From: Sulfuricurvum sp.
GTDB taxonomy: Bacteria > Campylobacterota > Campylobacteria > Campylobacterales > Sulfurimonadaceae
DNA: 64,000 bases
Reading direction: 5' to 3'
Assembly: GCA_028714915.1 (NCBI GenBank)
Contig: JAQTLL010000003.1
Coordinates: forward strand, 186,001-250,000
How positions within the stretch are numbered: position 1 is the stretch's first letter; each line of letters starts with the position of its first letter. Under the pieces are notes generated by a model. The model did not search any database and had not been told where the DNA came from. It saw only the letters and a program-made list of their open reading frames with translations. Below are positions 48,493-61,009 of this stretch, one piece after another. The position numbers and the translations under genes were made by a program.

Positions 48493-49368
48493 CTATTTAA
48501 GTTTAGAGAGTTTTTTTTCTGCTTCAAGCGCTGCTCCAGAACCAGAGAACCGTGAGATTGTTGCACTATAAAATGCTTTTGCATTTGCGATATCACCATT
48601 TTTTTCCATAGAGATCCCCGTATGAAATAAAAGAGTCGGCATTGTAGATGCTTTTTCATTTTCAGAAGCACTTTGCTTATAATATGAAATAGCTTCTTTA
48701 TACTTTTTTTGTTCAAAAAAGCTTTCACCTATCCAGAAATTAGCGTCCGAAGATTTATATTTTTTTTCTATCATCATCTCAAAATAAGCTTGTGCTTCCG
48801 GATATTTTTTTTGCTCAAAGAGTTTTTTTGCCTCTTTTTCAATACTGATATTATCCATTTTTTTTGGAACAGCAGCAGGAGAAGAAGCGGGGAGAGATAC
48901 CTTAAGCTGCTTCACCAAAGCACTAAATTCCTCTTTGGTAACATAGGAGGCATTGATTCCGTCAACGGTATGGGATAGCTCTTCAAGTAATATTTTAAGT
49001 TGCGCTATATTATCACTATTGGCACTGCTTTGTTTCATCAATTCATCAACTGATTTGGATCTGTTTTGATCCATCATCGAGTCATTCATTTTACGTAAAG
49101 CTATTTTATGCTCATTTACAGATTGTCCAAGTCCTTCTACAATAGCCTGCATCCCATCCAAACGTTCGGTAACCGACTCAACTTTGGCATTTTGAAGATT
49201 ATTTTTATGGGCAATATTTTGGATCTCTTTTTTGTTTTCCTGAATCAGCTTTTCTTCGTGGGTAAGACCGTATGGATTGGGATTATTGAGATCTCCCGCA
49301 CCAAAAACCGAAGGTTCTGATGCACATAAAAGAGATGAGAGAAGTGAAATGGCTACAAGAGAACGCAT
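48493..49368 (-). CDS. cpoB: Tol-Pal accessory protein CpoB/YbgF
   Basis: 291 residues. Signal peptide (cleavage near LLCAS), an N-terminal coiled coil (about 40-150), a Ser/Pro linker, then TPR-like repeats (KKLFEQKKYPEAQAYFEMMIEKK ... DANFWIGESFFEQKKYKEAISYY). Layout and place directly after pal match CpoB, which links outer-membrane constriction with peptidoglycan synthesis. Confidence 0.88.
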   Translation of the reverse strand: MRSLVAISLLSSLLCASEPSVFGAGDLNNPNPYGLTHEEKLIQENKKEIQNIAHKNNLQNAKVESVTERLDGMQAIVEGLGQSVNEHKIALRKMNDSMMDQNRSKSVDELMKQSSANSDNIAQLKILLEELSHTVDGINASYVTKEEFSALVKQLKVSLPASSPAAVPKKMDNISIEKEAKKLFEQKKYPEAQAYFEMMIEKKYKSSDANFWIGESFFEQKKYKEAISYYKQSASENEKASTMPTLLFHTGISMEKNGDIANAKAFYSATISRFSGSGAALEAEKKLSKLK

Positions 49369-49920
49369 TTACGGAAGCTTGAAATCAACACGACGATTTT
49401 TAGCCCAGCACTCTTTGGTTTTTTCCGAACAAACAGGATTACCTTCTCCCAAACTTGTCATGCTAATTGAATCTGCACTGATTCCTTCATTAACCAATGC
49501 TGATTTAACCGCATTAGCACGTTTTAGTCCCAGTGCAAAATTGTACTCATCGCTACCGAACTCATCACAGTTACCTTCAAGTTTAAAGGTTTTATTTTTA
49601 ACCATTCCACTATTAGTCTTAACATTTTCTTGCATATCAGCACGAATATCAAACTTATCGTAATCAAATAAAATACTGGTTATCCCTTGCCCTTTTGCAC
49701 TATTAGCATCGCTTGCACTTGTATCTACCGGATTGGCATTCGTAACGGGAGCTATAACAGCTGCATTATTTCCTGCAGAACTTTGACTTGGCATTTGATT
49801 TGCACTGCTATTGCCTGAGACACTTCCATTTGCTGTTGCATCAATTGTTGGTTGTTTAGTTGAACATCCACTAAAAACTAATAGTGCTAAAACTGCACTC
49901 ATATACGCTATACGTTTCAT
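49369..49920 (-). CDS. pal: Peptidoglycan-associated lipoprotein
   Basis: 183 residues. Lipobox LVFSGC (Cys near 19), a Ser/Asn/Thr linker, then an OmpA-like domain with LEGNCDEFGSDEYNFALGLKRANAVK, including the residues that bind diaminopimelate. It anchors the outer membrane to peptidoglycan as part of Tol-Pal. The next upstream gene is tolB, 50 bases away. Confidence 0.94.
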   Translation of the reverse strand: MKRIAYMSAVLALLVFSGCSTKQPTIDATANGSVSGNSSANQMPSQSSAGNNAAVIAPVTNANPVDTSASDANSAKGQGITSILFDYDKFDIRADMQENVKTNSGMVKNKTFKLEGNCDEFGSDEYNFALGLKRANAVKSALVNEGISADSISMTSLGEGNPVCSEKTKECWAKNRRVDFKLP

Positions 49921-49970
49921 TTAAAACCCCTTTAAATTATTAAGAAGGAAGTATACCAAAAAAAGGTAAA

Positions 49971-51200
49971 TCACCAATCAAGTGATTGTATTCGACCAAC
50001 ATGAAGGGGGAAAGTAAAACTTTTATTGAGCCCCAGCCTAATAATACCCACCAAACTGCGAGATCCTTCTTGTTTAATGTGCAAAATAGCTTCGCCATCG
50101 TAAGAAAATCTCGGGTAATCATTATCGCCGCTGCTCGTTAGCTGTCTTGTTCCGCTATTATTTAAGGATGCCAAGCGTAAATCAAATCCATCCCCATCTC
50201 GTGTTTTATACACCAATAAATGCCGATAAGTCGTAAACGACGAATTGTTTTTCCCCTCAAATACCAATTGAGTTATGGCATTACTCTCCATCTTTTTTGA
50301 AAAAATATTAGGATTTCCAAAACGATTTGAGACAAAAGCGATGGTATCATTTCCCATAAACTGACCATTTACATCAATTCCTGAATAATCAGTAACCCTT
50401 TTTTTCTCGTTTAAGATTAGATCATAAAGATAAATATCCGGTTGTCCATTGGGTGCTAATGTCAACAATAATTTAGTACCGTCTTCACTCACATCGGAGC
50501 ATACTGCCATACCATCTGATGAAACAATAGAGCGCTTAGCCCCTGATGCCAAATTGACTTTATAAATCGTAGGTTTAAAATCACTTAATGCTGTATAGTA
50601 AAAATCCGTCTGTTCACGATTCGCCCATTTAGCAAAACCATACAGTCCACCGCTCAAAATCACCTTTTGGTACGCAAGGGTATAATCCGCTGCAACAATT
50701 TCAGAATGTCTTGCCCCGCTAAGACGTACCAATAAGACCTTGCGCTTCATCCATTCTAAAGGTGCTCCTCCCATTTTAGCATTAATGTCATATGCGATGG
50801 AATGAGAGAGAAATACCAGCATTTCACTTTGTTTTAAGAGATAGCTCTTATTAAAAAGTTCAAGGTTATTTTGAAGCAGTTTTACATCCGCCTTGAATCC
50901 ACCATTTCCATCACCTACCAAACGGTACCGAAGAATGTAGGCTGCCTCTTGATGCGCTAAGGAAGGCTGACCACTCTCAAAAGTTTGTATTGCATACGAA
51001 TCATCTACATCAAATAACGATACGACTTTCATATCAGCACTCAACATTTTATGAAACTTTTGCGTTTCTGATCCCGCAACAGCACTCCCATCTTCGATAA
51101 CAAACTTAGGAAGTACCCCAACCGTTTTGGTTACCTCAAGCGTTGTGTCTGCCCCAAAAAGGGTAATAATTGATAAAATAAACACTATCCAATAACGCAT
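49971..51200 (-). CDS. tolB: Periplasmic Tol-Pal protein TolB
   Basis: 409 residues. A signal peptide ends near ITLFGA. An N-terminal alpha/beta domain is followed by a beta-propeller with WD-like repeats (SSDGMAVCSDVSEDGTKLLLTLAPNGQPDIYLYD; MGNDTIAFVSNRFGNPNIF; RQLTSSGDNDYPRFSYDGEAILHI). It binds Pal and TolA. Located in the standard order between tolA and pal. Confidence 0.93.
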   Translation of the reverse strand: MRYWIVFILSIITLFGADTTLEVTKTVGVLPKFVIEDGSAVAGSETQKFHKMLSADMKVVSLFDVDDSYAIQTFESGQPSLAHQEAAYILRYRLVGDGNGGFKADVKLLQNNLELFNKSYLLKQSEMLVFLSHSIAYDINAKMGGAPLEWMKRKVLLVRLSGARHSEIVAADYTLAYQKVILSGGLYGFAKWANREQTDFYYTALSDFKPTIYKVNLASGAKRSIVSSDGMAVCSDVSEDGTKLLLTLAPNGQPDIYLYDLILNEKKRVTDYSGIDVNGQFMGNDTIAFVSNRFGNPNIFSKKMESNAITQLVFEGKNNSSFTTYRHLLVYKTRDGDGFDLRLASLNNSGTRQLTSSGDNDYPRFSYDGEAILHIKQEGSRSLVGIIRLGLNKSFTFPLHVGRIQSLDW

Positions 51201-51201
51201 A

Positions 51202-51948
51202 TTAATCCTTGGCCGTTAAAATAATTTCAAAAACAGCTTCATCCCCAGTGGGATTTTGCGGGAGTGCTACTTGACGTAACCGCTCCTTTAACCAATCCAC
51301 TTCAGCATTAAAGACTGCACTTCCCGAAGAGCTAACTACACGATACGATTCAAGCTTTCCATCGGGGGTTAAAACAATACGCACACGAGCACTAAATCCT
51401 TCGGTTCCTGATGCAGGATGGAAATTGCTATAAATAATCCCTTGAACTTTAGCATAGTATTCATTTACCATGGGTCCACTTGATGCGGAAAGCACTTTGA
51501 CTCCAGGCTTTGCCAAATTGAGACTTTTTGCCTTTTCAAACAGTTGGGATGACCGCTTCGTTGAAAGAACTTTTTCTTCTAAAGCACTCAAATCTGAGAG
51601 CTCTTTGGCATTAGATTTAGATTCTTTGGGAGAACGAGTTGCTTTAATAGTTGAAAAAAGATCAGTGATTTCCGGTTGAGCTTTTTTTTCTTCATTTACT
51701 TTGATGTTTTTTTCTATCTCTAGCGGCTGTATCGGCAGTGCCTCTTCTGAGGTTTGATCCTGAGCTTTAGAGTCAATAACTACAGAGGAATCGAGTGAGA
51801 TCGAAATAACATCACTCTGAAGCGACGCAAAGGACATGGGCTTTACCAATATCCTAACTTGCCAAACAATAGCAAGAATTACCAAGCTAAACAAAAAAAA
51901 AGAGGCAATTCCACTCATAATAAAAAGACGATTATTATCTACGGGCAT
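51202..51948 (-). CDS. tolA: TolA/TonB C-terminal domain protein of the Tol system
   Basis: 248 residues: one membrane anchor (about 10-30), a charged linker (about 60-140), and a TonB/TolA-like C-terminal domain (FSARVRIVLTPDGKLESYRVVSSSGSAVFNAEVDWLKERLR). Short compared with E. coli TolA, with no long helical repeat, as is usual in this phylum. Sits between tolR and tolB. A TonB role is less likely from this context. Confidence 0.85.
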   Translation of the reverse strand: MPVDNNRLFIMSGIASFFLFSLVILAIVWQVRILVKPMSFASLQSDVISISLDSSVVIDSKAQDQTSEEALPIQPLEIEKNIKVNEEKKAQPEITDLFSTIKATRSPKESKSNAKELSDLSALEEKVLSTKRSSQLFEKAKSLNLAKPGVKVLSASSGPMVNEYYAKVQGIIYSNFHPASGTEGFSARVRIVLTPDGKLESYRVVSSSGSAVFNAEVDWLKERLRQVALPQNPTGDEAVFEIILTAKD

Positions 51949-51954
51949 GGAAGA

Positions 51955-52344
51955 TTAATTACTCGTAGCAAGAGAAATATTGGTAAGACCTGAGCGCTTC
52001 ACACCACTCATCACTCCCATAACATCACCGTATGCAAGTTTATTATCTGCGCTGATTCGAACCACACTCTCACGCGGAAATTGGTTTGAAAAAAGGGCAA
52101 AGTTATCATTAAAGGTAGCAAAATCAAACGGTTGCTTGTTGACCGTAATATGTTTGGAATCTGTAATAACAATTTCAATCTCTTTTTTCTCTTTTACTTC
52201 GGTTTGTGCCGAACCTTTGGGAAGTTTAATAAGTTCTTCATAGATAATATTGGGAGAGATGACCATTAACACTGCTAATAGCACTAACATTACATCCACA
52301 AGCGGTGTAATGTTAAGTTCTGGTTTTTCATCCCAATCAAACAT
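51955..52344 (-). CDS. tolR: TolR/ExbD-type biopolymer transport protein
   Basis: 129 residues, one membrane helix with the proton-path Asp in PELNITPLVDVMLVLLAVLMV, then a periplasmic domain. With TolQ it forms the proton-driven motor that energises TolA. Six bases upstream of tolA and two bases after tolQ. Confidence 0.92.
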   Translation of the reverse strand: MFDWDEKPELNITPLVDVMLVLLAVLMVISPNIIYEELIKLPKGSAQTEVKEKKEIEIVITDSKHITVNKQPFDFATFNDNFALFSNQFPRESVVRISADNKLAYGDVMGVMSGVKRSGLTNISLATSN

Positions 52345-52346
52345 GC

Positions 52347-52913
52347 TTAAGACTCTTTGGAAAGAAGCGAATCGCTTTGCATTCGTATTAAACCAACTAA
52401 CTCAAATGATTGACGTTTTAAAACTTGATGATACGTGTACGCAAAAATAGCAACAAAAATACCTGATGCCGTTGCAACAAGCGCATCTGAGACTCCAGAA
52501 GCAATAATGCTCATCGTACCATTGGATCCACCGATATGCTTAAACGTATCCAAGATTGATATAACCGTTCCAAACAAACCGATAAAAGGGGTAGTAGAAG
52601 CCACAATAGACAATACTGTCAACCCTTTAGTTGCCTCTTTGGTCGATGCATAGTGTGCTAAATCCAATAAGGGTTTTGTCAAAGAATTAGCAGACTTCAC
52701 GAAATGAGCCAAAAAAGAGCGTTCATTGAGTCGATCAGAACCCATTAGAAGCGTTTCTAAGGATTCATTCTCAACATCGATCCACTCACTTAGAGAGATC
52801 CAACGATAAATAAAGACCCAGTTTATAAGTATAAAGTAAAGAGAAAGAACCAGTAACACACCGAGTGTTACCGGATGGCTTTTTGCAATAAAGTCAGAAA
52901 AAAGCTCAAACAT
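52347..52913 (-). CDS. tolQ: TolQ/ExbB-type motor protein
   Basis: 188 residues with three membrane helices. The conserved segments LTVLSIVASTTPFIGLFGTVISILDTF and GVSDALVATASGIFVAIFAYTYH form the proton-path helices of the MotA/TolQ/ExbB family. First gene of the Tol-Pal block, five bases downstream of atpC. Confidence 0.92.
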   Translation of the reverse strand: MFELFSDFIAKSHPVTLGVLLVLSLYFILINWVFIYRWISLSEWIDVENESLETLLMGSDRLNERSFLAHFVKSANSLTKPLLDLAHYASTKEATKGLTVLSIVASTTPFIGLFGTVISILDTFKHIGGSNGTMSIIASGVSDALVATASGIFVAIFAYTYHQVLKRQSFELVGLIRMQSDSLLSKES

Positions 52914-52918
52914 GAGCG

Positions 52919-53314
52919 TTAGTGCAGATGAGAATGTGCAGCTGATTCAATGCGTGCAGAAACAGAAGCAATCATAACATGAGAATCCGCAACACTGTTG
53001 ATAAGTGCTTTTGCTTCATCAAGAGCTGCGGCGATATCGCCTTCACTATCACCACGAATGGCAACAGCACCATCGACCAATACAGTGACTGTATTGTTAG
53101 CAACTTGAACGACACCCCAGTTGACAACGATGGACTCTTTCGTACCATTCTCTTTGATAACATCAATAACACCTGCTTTAAGGAGTGTTGTCAATGCGAC
53201 GTGCCCAGCGAGAACACCAAATTCACCCTCTTCACCCGGAACCGTTACGCTAATAACGGCACCCTTGAAGATTGAACCATTTGGGGTTAGCACTTCTAAA
53301 ACTAGAGTATCCAT
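52919..53314 (-). CDS. atpC: ATP synthase F1 subunit epsilon
   Basis: 131 residues. The N-terminal beta-sandwich shows LEVLTPNGSIFKG and PGEEGEFGVLAGH, with a helical C-terminal hairpin. It couples gamma rotation to F0 and may inhibit hydrolysis. Last gene of the atp block, directly followed by tolQ. Confidence 0.95.
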   Translation of the reverse strand: MDTLVLEVLTPNGSIFKGAVISVTVPGEEGEFGVLAGHVALTTLLKAGVIDVIKENGTKESIVVNWGVVQVANNTVTVLVDGAVAIRGDSEGDIAAALDEAKALINSVADSHVMIASVSARIESAAHSHLH

Positions 53315-53334
53315 ATCATTCCTTTAAAAAGCAA

Positions 53335-55637
<2,303 letters not shown>

Positions 55638-55646
55638 TAAAGATCC

Positions 55647-57164
55647 TTATTTAGCAACGAAAGTAGTTTTAAACTCTTCGATCGCTTTTTTCATCATCCC
55701 CATCGTTTCATCATCAATTTTAGATGTTGAACGAATATTTTCAAGAATTTGTGGATAACTTGCGTCGATGAATGGATAAAGATCTGCTTCAAATTTAACA
55801 ACAGCTGATACGGGAAGATCATCAAGATAGCCTTCATTACCAGCAAAAATGATCAAAGCTTGTTTTTCAGCTGGAATCGGAGAATATGGAGGCTGTTTCA
55901 AAACTTCCACCATACGCTGACCACGTTCAAGCTGCTTGCGGCTTACTTCATCCAAATCAGAAGCAAACTGTGCAAACGCCTGAAGTTCGCGATACTGTGC
56001 CAAATCAAGACGCAATGTTCCTGCAACTTGTTTTGTAGCTTTAATTTGTGCAGCACCACCAACACGTGATACAGATAGACCTACGTTGATTGCAGGACGG
56101 ATGCCAGCATTGAATAAATCAGTTTCCAAGAAAATCTGACCGTCAGTAATCGAAATAACGTTGGTTGGGATATACGCCGCAACGTCACCCGCTTGTGTTT
56201 CAATGATCGGAAGAGCGGTCAATGAGCCTGCACCCAATTCATCATTAACTTTTGCTGCACGCTCTAAGAGACGTGAATGGATATAGAAAACGTCCCCTGG
56301 GTACGCTTCACGACCCGGAGGACGACGAAGAATCAAAGACATTTCACGATATGCAACCGCATGTTTTGAGAGATCATCATAAACGATCAAACCATGACGA
56401 GCAGAATCACGGAAGAATTCACCCATTGTTACACCGGTGTACGGTGCAAGAAATTGAAGTGCTGCAGCTTCTGAAGCCGATGAAGCAACGATAATTGTAT
56501 ACTCCATTGCACCCGCTTCTTCAAGACGACGGATAACGTTAGCAACGGTTGATTCTTTTTGGCCGATAGCAACGTAAATACAGACTACACCGTTACCTTT
56601 TTGGTTGATAATCGCATCAAGAGCAACAGTTGTTTTACCGGTTTGACGGTCACCGATGATAAGCTCGCGTTGACCACGTCCGATTGGAACAAGACAGTCG
56701 ATTGCTTTAATACCGGTTGCCATTGGCTCGTGTACTGATTTACGTGCCATAATTCCTGGAGCTTTTTCTTCAATGAAACGGGTTTGAGTTGTTTCAATCG
56801 GACCTTTTCCATCAATAGGTTCACCAAGAGCATTAACAACACGCCCAAGAAGTGCATCACCGACAGGGACTTCCAATAAACGTCCAAGACGTTTAACGCT
56901 CATACCTTCACGAAGTAATTTGGCACGACCGAGAACAACGATACCAACACTACTCTCCTCAAGATTCATAACAAGACCTTGAGTCCCGTCTTCAAATTCA
57001 ACCATTTCACCGGCCATAACATTATTTAGACCGTATACTTGGGCAATGCCATCTCCATATGAGACGATTTTACCGGTTTCATTAATATCTACATTAAGTT
57101 CGAAATTGCCAATTCGCTCTTTTATGATTGAACTGATTTCATCTGCTTGTACTTTTGCTACCAC
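55647..57164 (-). CDS. atpA: ATP synthase F1 subunit alpha
   Basis: 505 residues, with GTG as start; AAAGGAG lies seven bases before it. Nucleotide loop [13 protein letters not shown], catalytic-interface arginine in [14 protein letters not shown]. It forms the non-catalytic sites and part of the catalytic interface of F1. Confidence 0.97.
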   Translation of the reverse strand: MVAKVQADEISSIIKERIGNFELNVDINETGKIVSYGDGIAQVYGLNNVMAGEMVEFEDGTQGLVMNLEESSVGIVVLGRAKLLREGMSVKRLGRLLEVPVGDALLGRVVNALGEPIDGKGPIETTQTRFIEEKAPGIMARKSVHEPMATGIKAIDCLVPIGRGQRELIIGDRQTGKTTVALDAIINQKGNGVVCIYVAIGQKESTVANVIRRLEEAGAMEYTIIVASSASEAAALQFLAPYTGVTMGEFFRDSARHGLIVYDDLSKHAVAYREMSLILRRPPGREAYPGDVFYIHSRLLERAAKVNDELGAGSLTALPIIETQAGDVAAYIPTNVISITDGQIFLETDLFNAGIRPAINVGLSVSRVGGAAQIKATKQVAGTLRLDLAQYRELQAFAQFASDLDEVSRKQLERGQRMVEVLKQPPYSPIPAEKQALIIFAGNEGYLDDLPVSAVVKFEADLYPFIDASYPQILENIRSTSKIDDETMGMMKKAIEEFKTTFVAK

Positions 57165-57185
57165 TAGTTTCTCCTTTCGCGAGGG

Positions 57186-57722
57186 TTAAATTGCTTTTAA
57201 AATGTGCTCTGTAAGTTGAGCATTAAGGCGGCTTTTTGAAAAATCGATTTCGACATTGAGACCATCTACGACAACACGGACACCATCACACTCTGAAGCT
57301 ACAAACTCCAAAGAGATAGCAGCGCCCATCTTAATCCCAAGATCACGTGAAATAGAATCGATTGTTGTTTGATCGATTCTGGAAACACTATAAATTCGAC
57401 CGTTATAAACACGCTTAATTGATCCGATTTGACGTTTTAACTCTTTTGCAATGGCTGGAATTAATACTAAACGCCCATTTTCACCCAAAAGCTTAATGAG
57501 GTTATTGATTTCACTGCTCTTCGCATTTTCTACCATTCCAAGAATTAAAGTAGTTTTTGCTGAAGATGCAATATCATTGCTGTTCATAATTTGAAGAAAC
57601 TTCAAATCATCAAAAGCGGTTGCTAAAACTGCAAAAAGATCAGAAGTGTTATCCAGTGATAATGAATCCAAAATTGCAACAAGAGACTGAACGTAACGTT
57701 TAGCAATCATTTCTTGCTTCAT
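57186..57722 (-). CDS. atpH: ATP synthase F1 subunit delta
   Basis: 178 residues with the typical N-terminal helical domain (IAKRYVQSLVAIL) and a C-terminal part (KRVYNGRIYSVSRIDQTTIDSISRDLGIKMGAAISLE). It links F1 to the b stalk. It abuts atpF (one base). Confidence 0.93.
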   Translation of the reverse strand: MKQEMIAKRYVQSLVAILDSLSLDNTSDLFAVLATAFDDLKFLQIMNSNDIASSAKTTLILGMVENAKSSEINNLIKLLGENGRLVLIPAIAKELKRQIGSIKRVYNGRIYSVSRIDQTTIDSISRDLGIKMGAAISLEFVASECDGVRVVVDGLNVEIDFSKSRLNAQLTEHILKAI

Positions 57723-58238
57723 TTACGCCACCTTCTTTTTCAAAATATCCGTCATAGCTTCGCTACCCATGCTAGCATCACTAGCAGACATAACTTCACC
57801 CATAACTTCATTCACAACACTGCGTACCATTTGACGCTTCTCGAGATCCATCAATGCTCTACTTTGCTTTTGCATCACATCAGCATCTTGATCACATTGA
57901 GACAAAACTTTATCACTCAAAATTTTGCACTCTTTTTTTGTCATTTCACCAAGCTCATTGACAAAGCGTGTTGCTTCTTCAATCTTTAGCTCTGCAGCTT
58001 CTTTAATACGCTTTGACTCACGAAGACGCTCTTGAACTTTTTCAAGTTCACTTGCAATACCCGCACTTCGACCACCAAAATAATTTTTGAGCGGTTCCGC
58101 CAAAAGATAGTAAAGAATACCCGCGAATACAAGGAAGTTGACGGTTCGTTGAACTATATCCGTTGAACCCTCGTGCGCTGCATCAGATCCAAAGAGATAT
58201 GCGCTAAGCATTAATACAGTTATTACTATTTTACCCAT
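57723..58238 (-). CDS. atpF: ATP synthase F0 subunit b
   Basis: 171 residues: a first hydrophobic helix that looks like a cleavable signal (about 1-18), a second membrane helix (TVNFLVFAGILYYLLAEPL) and a long charged coiled coil (AGIASELEKVQERLRESKRIKEAAELKIEEA). One of two b-type stalk subunits in this operon, as usual in Campylobacterota. Confidence 0.92.
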   Translation of the reverse strand: MGKIVITVLMLSAYLFGSDAAHEGSTDIVQRTVNFLVFAGILYYLLAEPLKNYFGGRSAGIASELEKVQERLRESKRIKEAAELKIEEATRFVNELGEMTKKECKILSDKVLSQCDQDADVMQKQSRALMDLEKRQMVRSVVNEVMGEVMSASDASMGSEAMTDILKKKVA

Positions 58239-58247
58239 AGACTCTCC

Positions 58248-58670
58248 TTATATCTGATGAAGCTTAGCAGAAACTGCCGCTTGAAAATTCGGGACTTCCA
58301 ATCGAAGTGCCCCACTCAATCGTGAACGCTCTTCGGACATTGCCTCTTCGAACTGTGCATACTCTAGTGCTAGCTCAGCACGTTTTGCTTCAATTTTGTT
58401 ACTTGCCAAGGCTTTAGCTTCTGTAACAACTTTTTCTCTCATTGCGTGCGCTTGTAGCTTGCCATCATTAATAATCTTTTCAGCAGTAGCATGAAATGCA
58501 GCAATCTCAGAGTCATTGTTACCAACTTCTTCAAGATCTTTTTTAATATCTGCATCTCTTTTTTCCATATAACTGAAGAGAGGTTTATAAAGCAAACTAT
58601 TTAGAGCGGCAATAAGGACAAGGAAGACAATCAGTGTGCTGACTAACAGCATCGGACTTATATCTAACAT
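58248..58670 (-). CDS. atpF': ATP synthase F0 subunit b'
   Basis: 140 residues: one N-terminal membrane helix (PMLLVSTLIVFLVLIAALNSLLYKPLFSYMEKR) and a coiled coil. Shorter partner of the b subunit; together they form a heterodimeric peripheral stalk. AGGAGG precedes the ATG. First atp gene of the block. Confidence 0.9.
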   Translation of the reverse strand: MLDISPMLLVSTLIVFLVLIAALNSLLYKPLFSYMEKRDADIKKDLEEVGNNDSEIAAFHATAEKIINDGKLQAHAMREKVVTEAKALASNKIEAKRAELALEYAQFEEAMSEERSRLSGALRLEVPNFQAAVSAKLHQI

Positions 58671-58692
58671 ACCACCTCCTAAAAGTTGTGTG

Positions 58693-58698
58693 ATTATA
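58693..58698 (-). promoter_or_regulatory. Promoter of the atp block
   Basis: TATAAT on the minus strand, 22 bases before the atpF' ATG. It lies inside a small inverted repeat (AGTTGT ... ACAACT, about 58684-58702) that may be structural. It lets the atp genes be transcribed apart from parAB. Confidence 0.5.
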
Positions 58699-58735
58699 CA
58701 ACTCTTAAATTGAAGGGACAGTTAAACGGAGAGTT

Positions 58736-59584
58736 TTATGATGAAAGTGTGGATAAAAATGTATCAATTTGCTCATTATCATCAAAATCGATGGTGAGTT
58801 TTGACCCTTTTTTGGATGATTTTAAACCCATCTGTTCCAAAAAGAGCTGCACTCTTTTAAAATCAAGTTCAGGAAGTTTCTGAATTTCAGGAGAAGAAAG
58901 GGTATCATTTGTCTTAAATTTTTTCACCATTTGCTCAACATCACGGACACTAAGCTTTTGTCCGATAATCGAATCAATAATAAGCGATTGCTCTTTTCCC
59001 TCTAATCCAACAACAACTTTTGCATGACCTGCACTTATTTTGCCGTCAATCAAAGCTTTTCGCCCTTTATCACCCAGCTGTAATAAACGAAGAGTATTGG
59101 TGATTTGCGCACGGCTTTTATGAACGGTACTTGAAAGCTGTTCGTGGGTTAATTCGTGAATTTCAATCAATTCTTGATACGCTTGCGCCAAATCAATGGC
59201 ATTCAGCTCATCACGCTGAATATTTTCAATAAGAGCATGTTGACGCATCTGTTCATCACTTACCGAAACGATAATGGCTTTGATGGTTTTAAGCTTTGCA
59301 AGTTTACTCGCACGAAGCCGTCGTTCACCGGCAATTAAGATGTAGCCATCCAAATCCTCTTTGACCACAATCGGCTGTAACAACCCGTGTGTTTTAATCG
59401 ATTCAGAAAGTTCCGCTAGTGACTCAGGATCAAAATGCTTTCGCGGCTGATACGGGTTAGGACGAATTTTAGAGAGTGCTATCTCTTCGACTCCCCCTTT
59501 TTTTGGAAGTTCGTTGTCATACGCTTCTTCGATTTCACTGAGCAATGCCCCTAATCCACGACCTAATGCGGATGCTTTTGCCAT
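58736..59584 (-). CDS. parB: Chromosome-partitioning protein ParB
   Basis: 282 residues. ParB/Spo0J N-terminal motifs IRPNPYQPRKHFDPESL and LIAGERRLRASK (CTP-binding), the central HTH (HEQLSSTVHKSRAQITNTLRLL) and a C-terminal dimerisation segment. It loads onto parS sites near the origin. No full parS was found in the window. Confidence 0.94.
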   Translation of the reverse strand: MAKASALGRGLGALLSEIEEAYDNELPKKGGVEEIALSKIRPNPYQPRKHFDPESLAELSESIKTHGLLQPIVVKEDLDGYILIAGERRLRASKLAKLKTIKAIIVSVSDEQMRQHALIENIQRDELNAIDLAQAYQELIEIHELTHEQLSSTVHKSRAQITNTLRLLQLGDKGRKALIDGKISAGHAKVVVGLEGKEQSLIIDSIIGQKLSVRDVEQMVKKFKTNDTLSSPEIQKLPELDFKRVQLFLEQMGLKSSKKGSKLTIDFDDNEQIDTFLSTLSS

Positions 59585-59594
59585 AAATACCCCT

Positions 59595-60377
59595 TTACGC
59601 GATAATGGCGTATGCTAAATCTTGATACGCTATTGAACCGCTAGATTTTACATCATACAAAATAGCAGGTTTACCAAAACTTGGTGACTCTGCGAGTTTT
59701 ACATTACGAGGAATAACAATAAAATTGTCATCACCAGATTTAAATAATTTACTCTGAAAGTGTTGGCGTAAATCAGCAAATACCTGACGAGAAAGATTAT
59801 TTTGAGCACTGTACATTGTGGGTAAAAACCCTTTGATAGTAAGCTTTGGATTGATTGTTTTACGTACCAATTTTACGGTATTAAGTAACTGTGCCAACCC
59901 TTCAAGTGCAAAAAATTCACACTGAATAGGGATAATAACGGAGTTGGACGCTGAAAGGGCATTAATAGTCATCGGTCCAAGAGCAGGAGGAGAATCGATG
60001 ATAATATAATCGTAATCATCTTTGACTTGTGCAATGGCACGTTTTAAAATAAGCTCTCGTCCCTTGGCATTGGCTGCATCATAATACTCTTTTTCAATAC
60101 CGACAAGACCGATATTTGAGGGAGCGATAAAAAGTTTAGGCAATGCTGTTTTTAGGATAATTTCACGTAGTTTTTTGGCACCGATAAGGACATGATAGAT
60201 ATTGAATTCATAGTTGTTACGATGATAACCCAATGAAGTCGTCGCATTGGCTTGAGGATCGGCATCGATCAACAGCACTCTTTTTTCAGCAACAGCTAAC
60301 GAAGCGGCTAAATTTACAGCAGTCGTTGTTTTACCAACGCCCCCTTTTTGGTTTGCAATTACAATTACTTCGCTCAT
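59595..60377 (-). CDS. parA: Chromosome-partitioning ATPase ParA (Soj)
   Basis: 260 residues. The deviant Walker A KGGVGKTT at 11-18 with the signature lysine, [16 protein letters not shown], and [13 protein letters not shown]. It binds DNA nonspecifically when ATP-bound and pulls ParB-parS complexes. It overlaps birA by four bases. Confidence 0.95.
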   Translation of the reverse strand: MSEVIVIANQKGGVGKTTTAVNLAASLAVAEKRVLLIDADPQANATTSLGYHRNNYEFNIYHVLIGAKKLREIILKTALPKLFIAPSNIGLVGIEKEYYDAANAKGRELILKRAIAQVKDDYDYIIIDSPPALGPMTINALSASNSVIIPIQCEFFALEGLAQLLNTVKLVRKTINPKLTIKGFLPTMYSAQNNLSRQVFADLRQHFQSKLFKSGDDNFIVIPRNVKLAESPSFGKPAILYDVKSSGSIAYQDLAYAIIA

Positions 60378-61009
60378 CGTAAACTATATATCCTTTGTCC
60401 ATTGCATTCAAGGGAACCGTCTTCACATAAGACGGCATCTTTCAATTCAATTGTTGTGTTGTTGGAGTGTGTTGAAAAAGATTTACTTCTTTCAAATTCT
60501 AACTGGAATTTACTAAATATCTGCTTCCATAATGGAAAAGATTTTAGGTGTGACATATAAAGATTACTTAACTCTTCAGGAGAAATCTCTATATCAATCG
60601 TTGCAAAAGGCGCAGGTGAGTTTTTTAAATTGATTCCAACTCCGCAAATCAGGGAATCTCCTACTAAATTAGTAATCAATCCCCCCAGTTTTTGATCCCC
60701 TAAATAAAAATCATTCGGCCATTTCAACCATACTGCCGACCCTAAATCTTCCAAAATTTCTTTGAGAATGGTCGCAAAATAGATAGAAGAAGATTCAAGT
60801 TTTAAATCATTTGGTAACGAGGTGCGCTCAATAGCAAAAGAGATGAAAAAATTTCCCTCTTCACCAATCCATCGGTTGCCTCTCGAACCGCGTCCTGAGG
60901 TTTGTATCGTAGCACCTACGCAAACAGGTGCTTTTAGCCTCTTGTTTTTAAGGGCATCAATAAGATAGCCTTGGGTAGAGTCAATCTCATTAAGCCAGAG
61001 TATTTCCAC
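60374..61009 (-). CDS. birA: Biotin--[acetyl-CoA-carboxylase] ligase
   Basis: 211 residues, no N-terminal DNA-binding domain, so a class I enzyme without repressor activity. Biotin-binding loop GRGSRGNRW and the catalytic [19 protein letters not shown] are visible. Its start overlaps the end of fmt by 20 bases. Confidence 0.92.
   Translation of the reverse strand: MEILWLNEIDSTQGYLIDALKNKRLKAPVCVGATIQTSGRGSRGNRWIGEEGNFFISFAIERTSLPNDLKLESSSIYFATILKEILEDLGSAVWLKWPNDFYLGDQKLGGLITNLVGDSLICGVGINLKNSPAPFATIDIEISPEELSNLYMSHLKSFPLWKQIFSKFQLEFERSKSFSTHSNNTTIELKDAVLCEDGSLECNGQRIYSLR

Noticed and set aside
48435..48728. Minus-strand frame of 97 codons overlapping cpoB in another frame
   Set aside because: The overlapped cpoB frame has clear TPR repeats and a signal peptide; this one has composition expected of a shifted reading.
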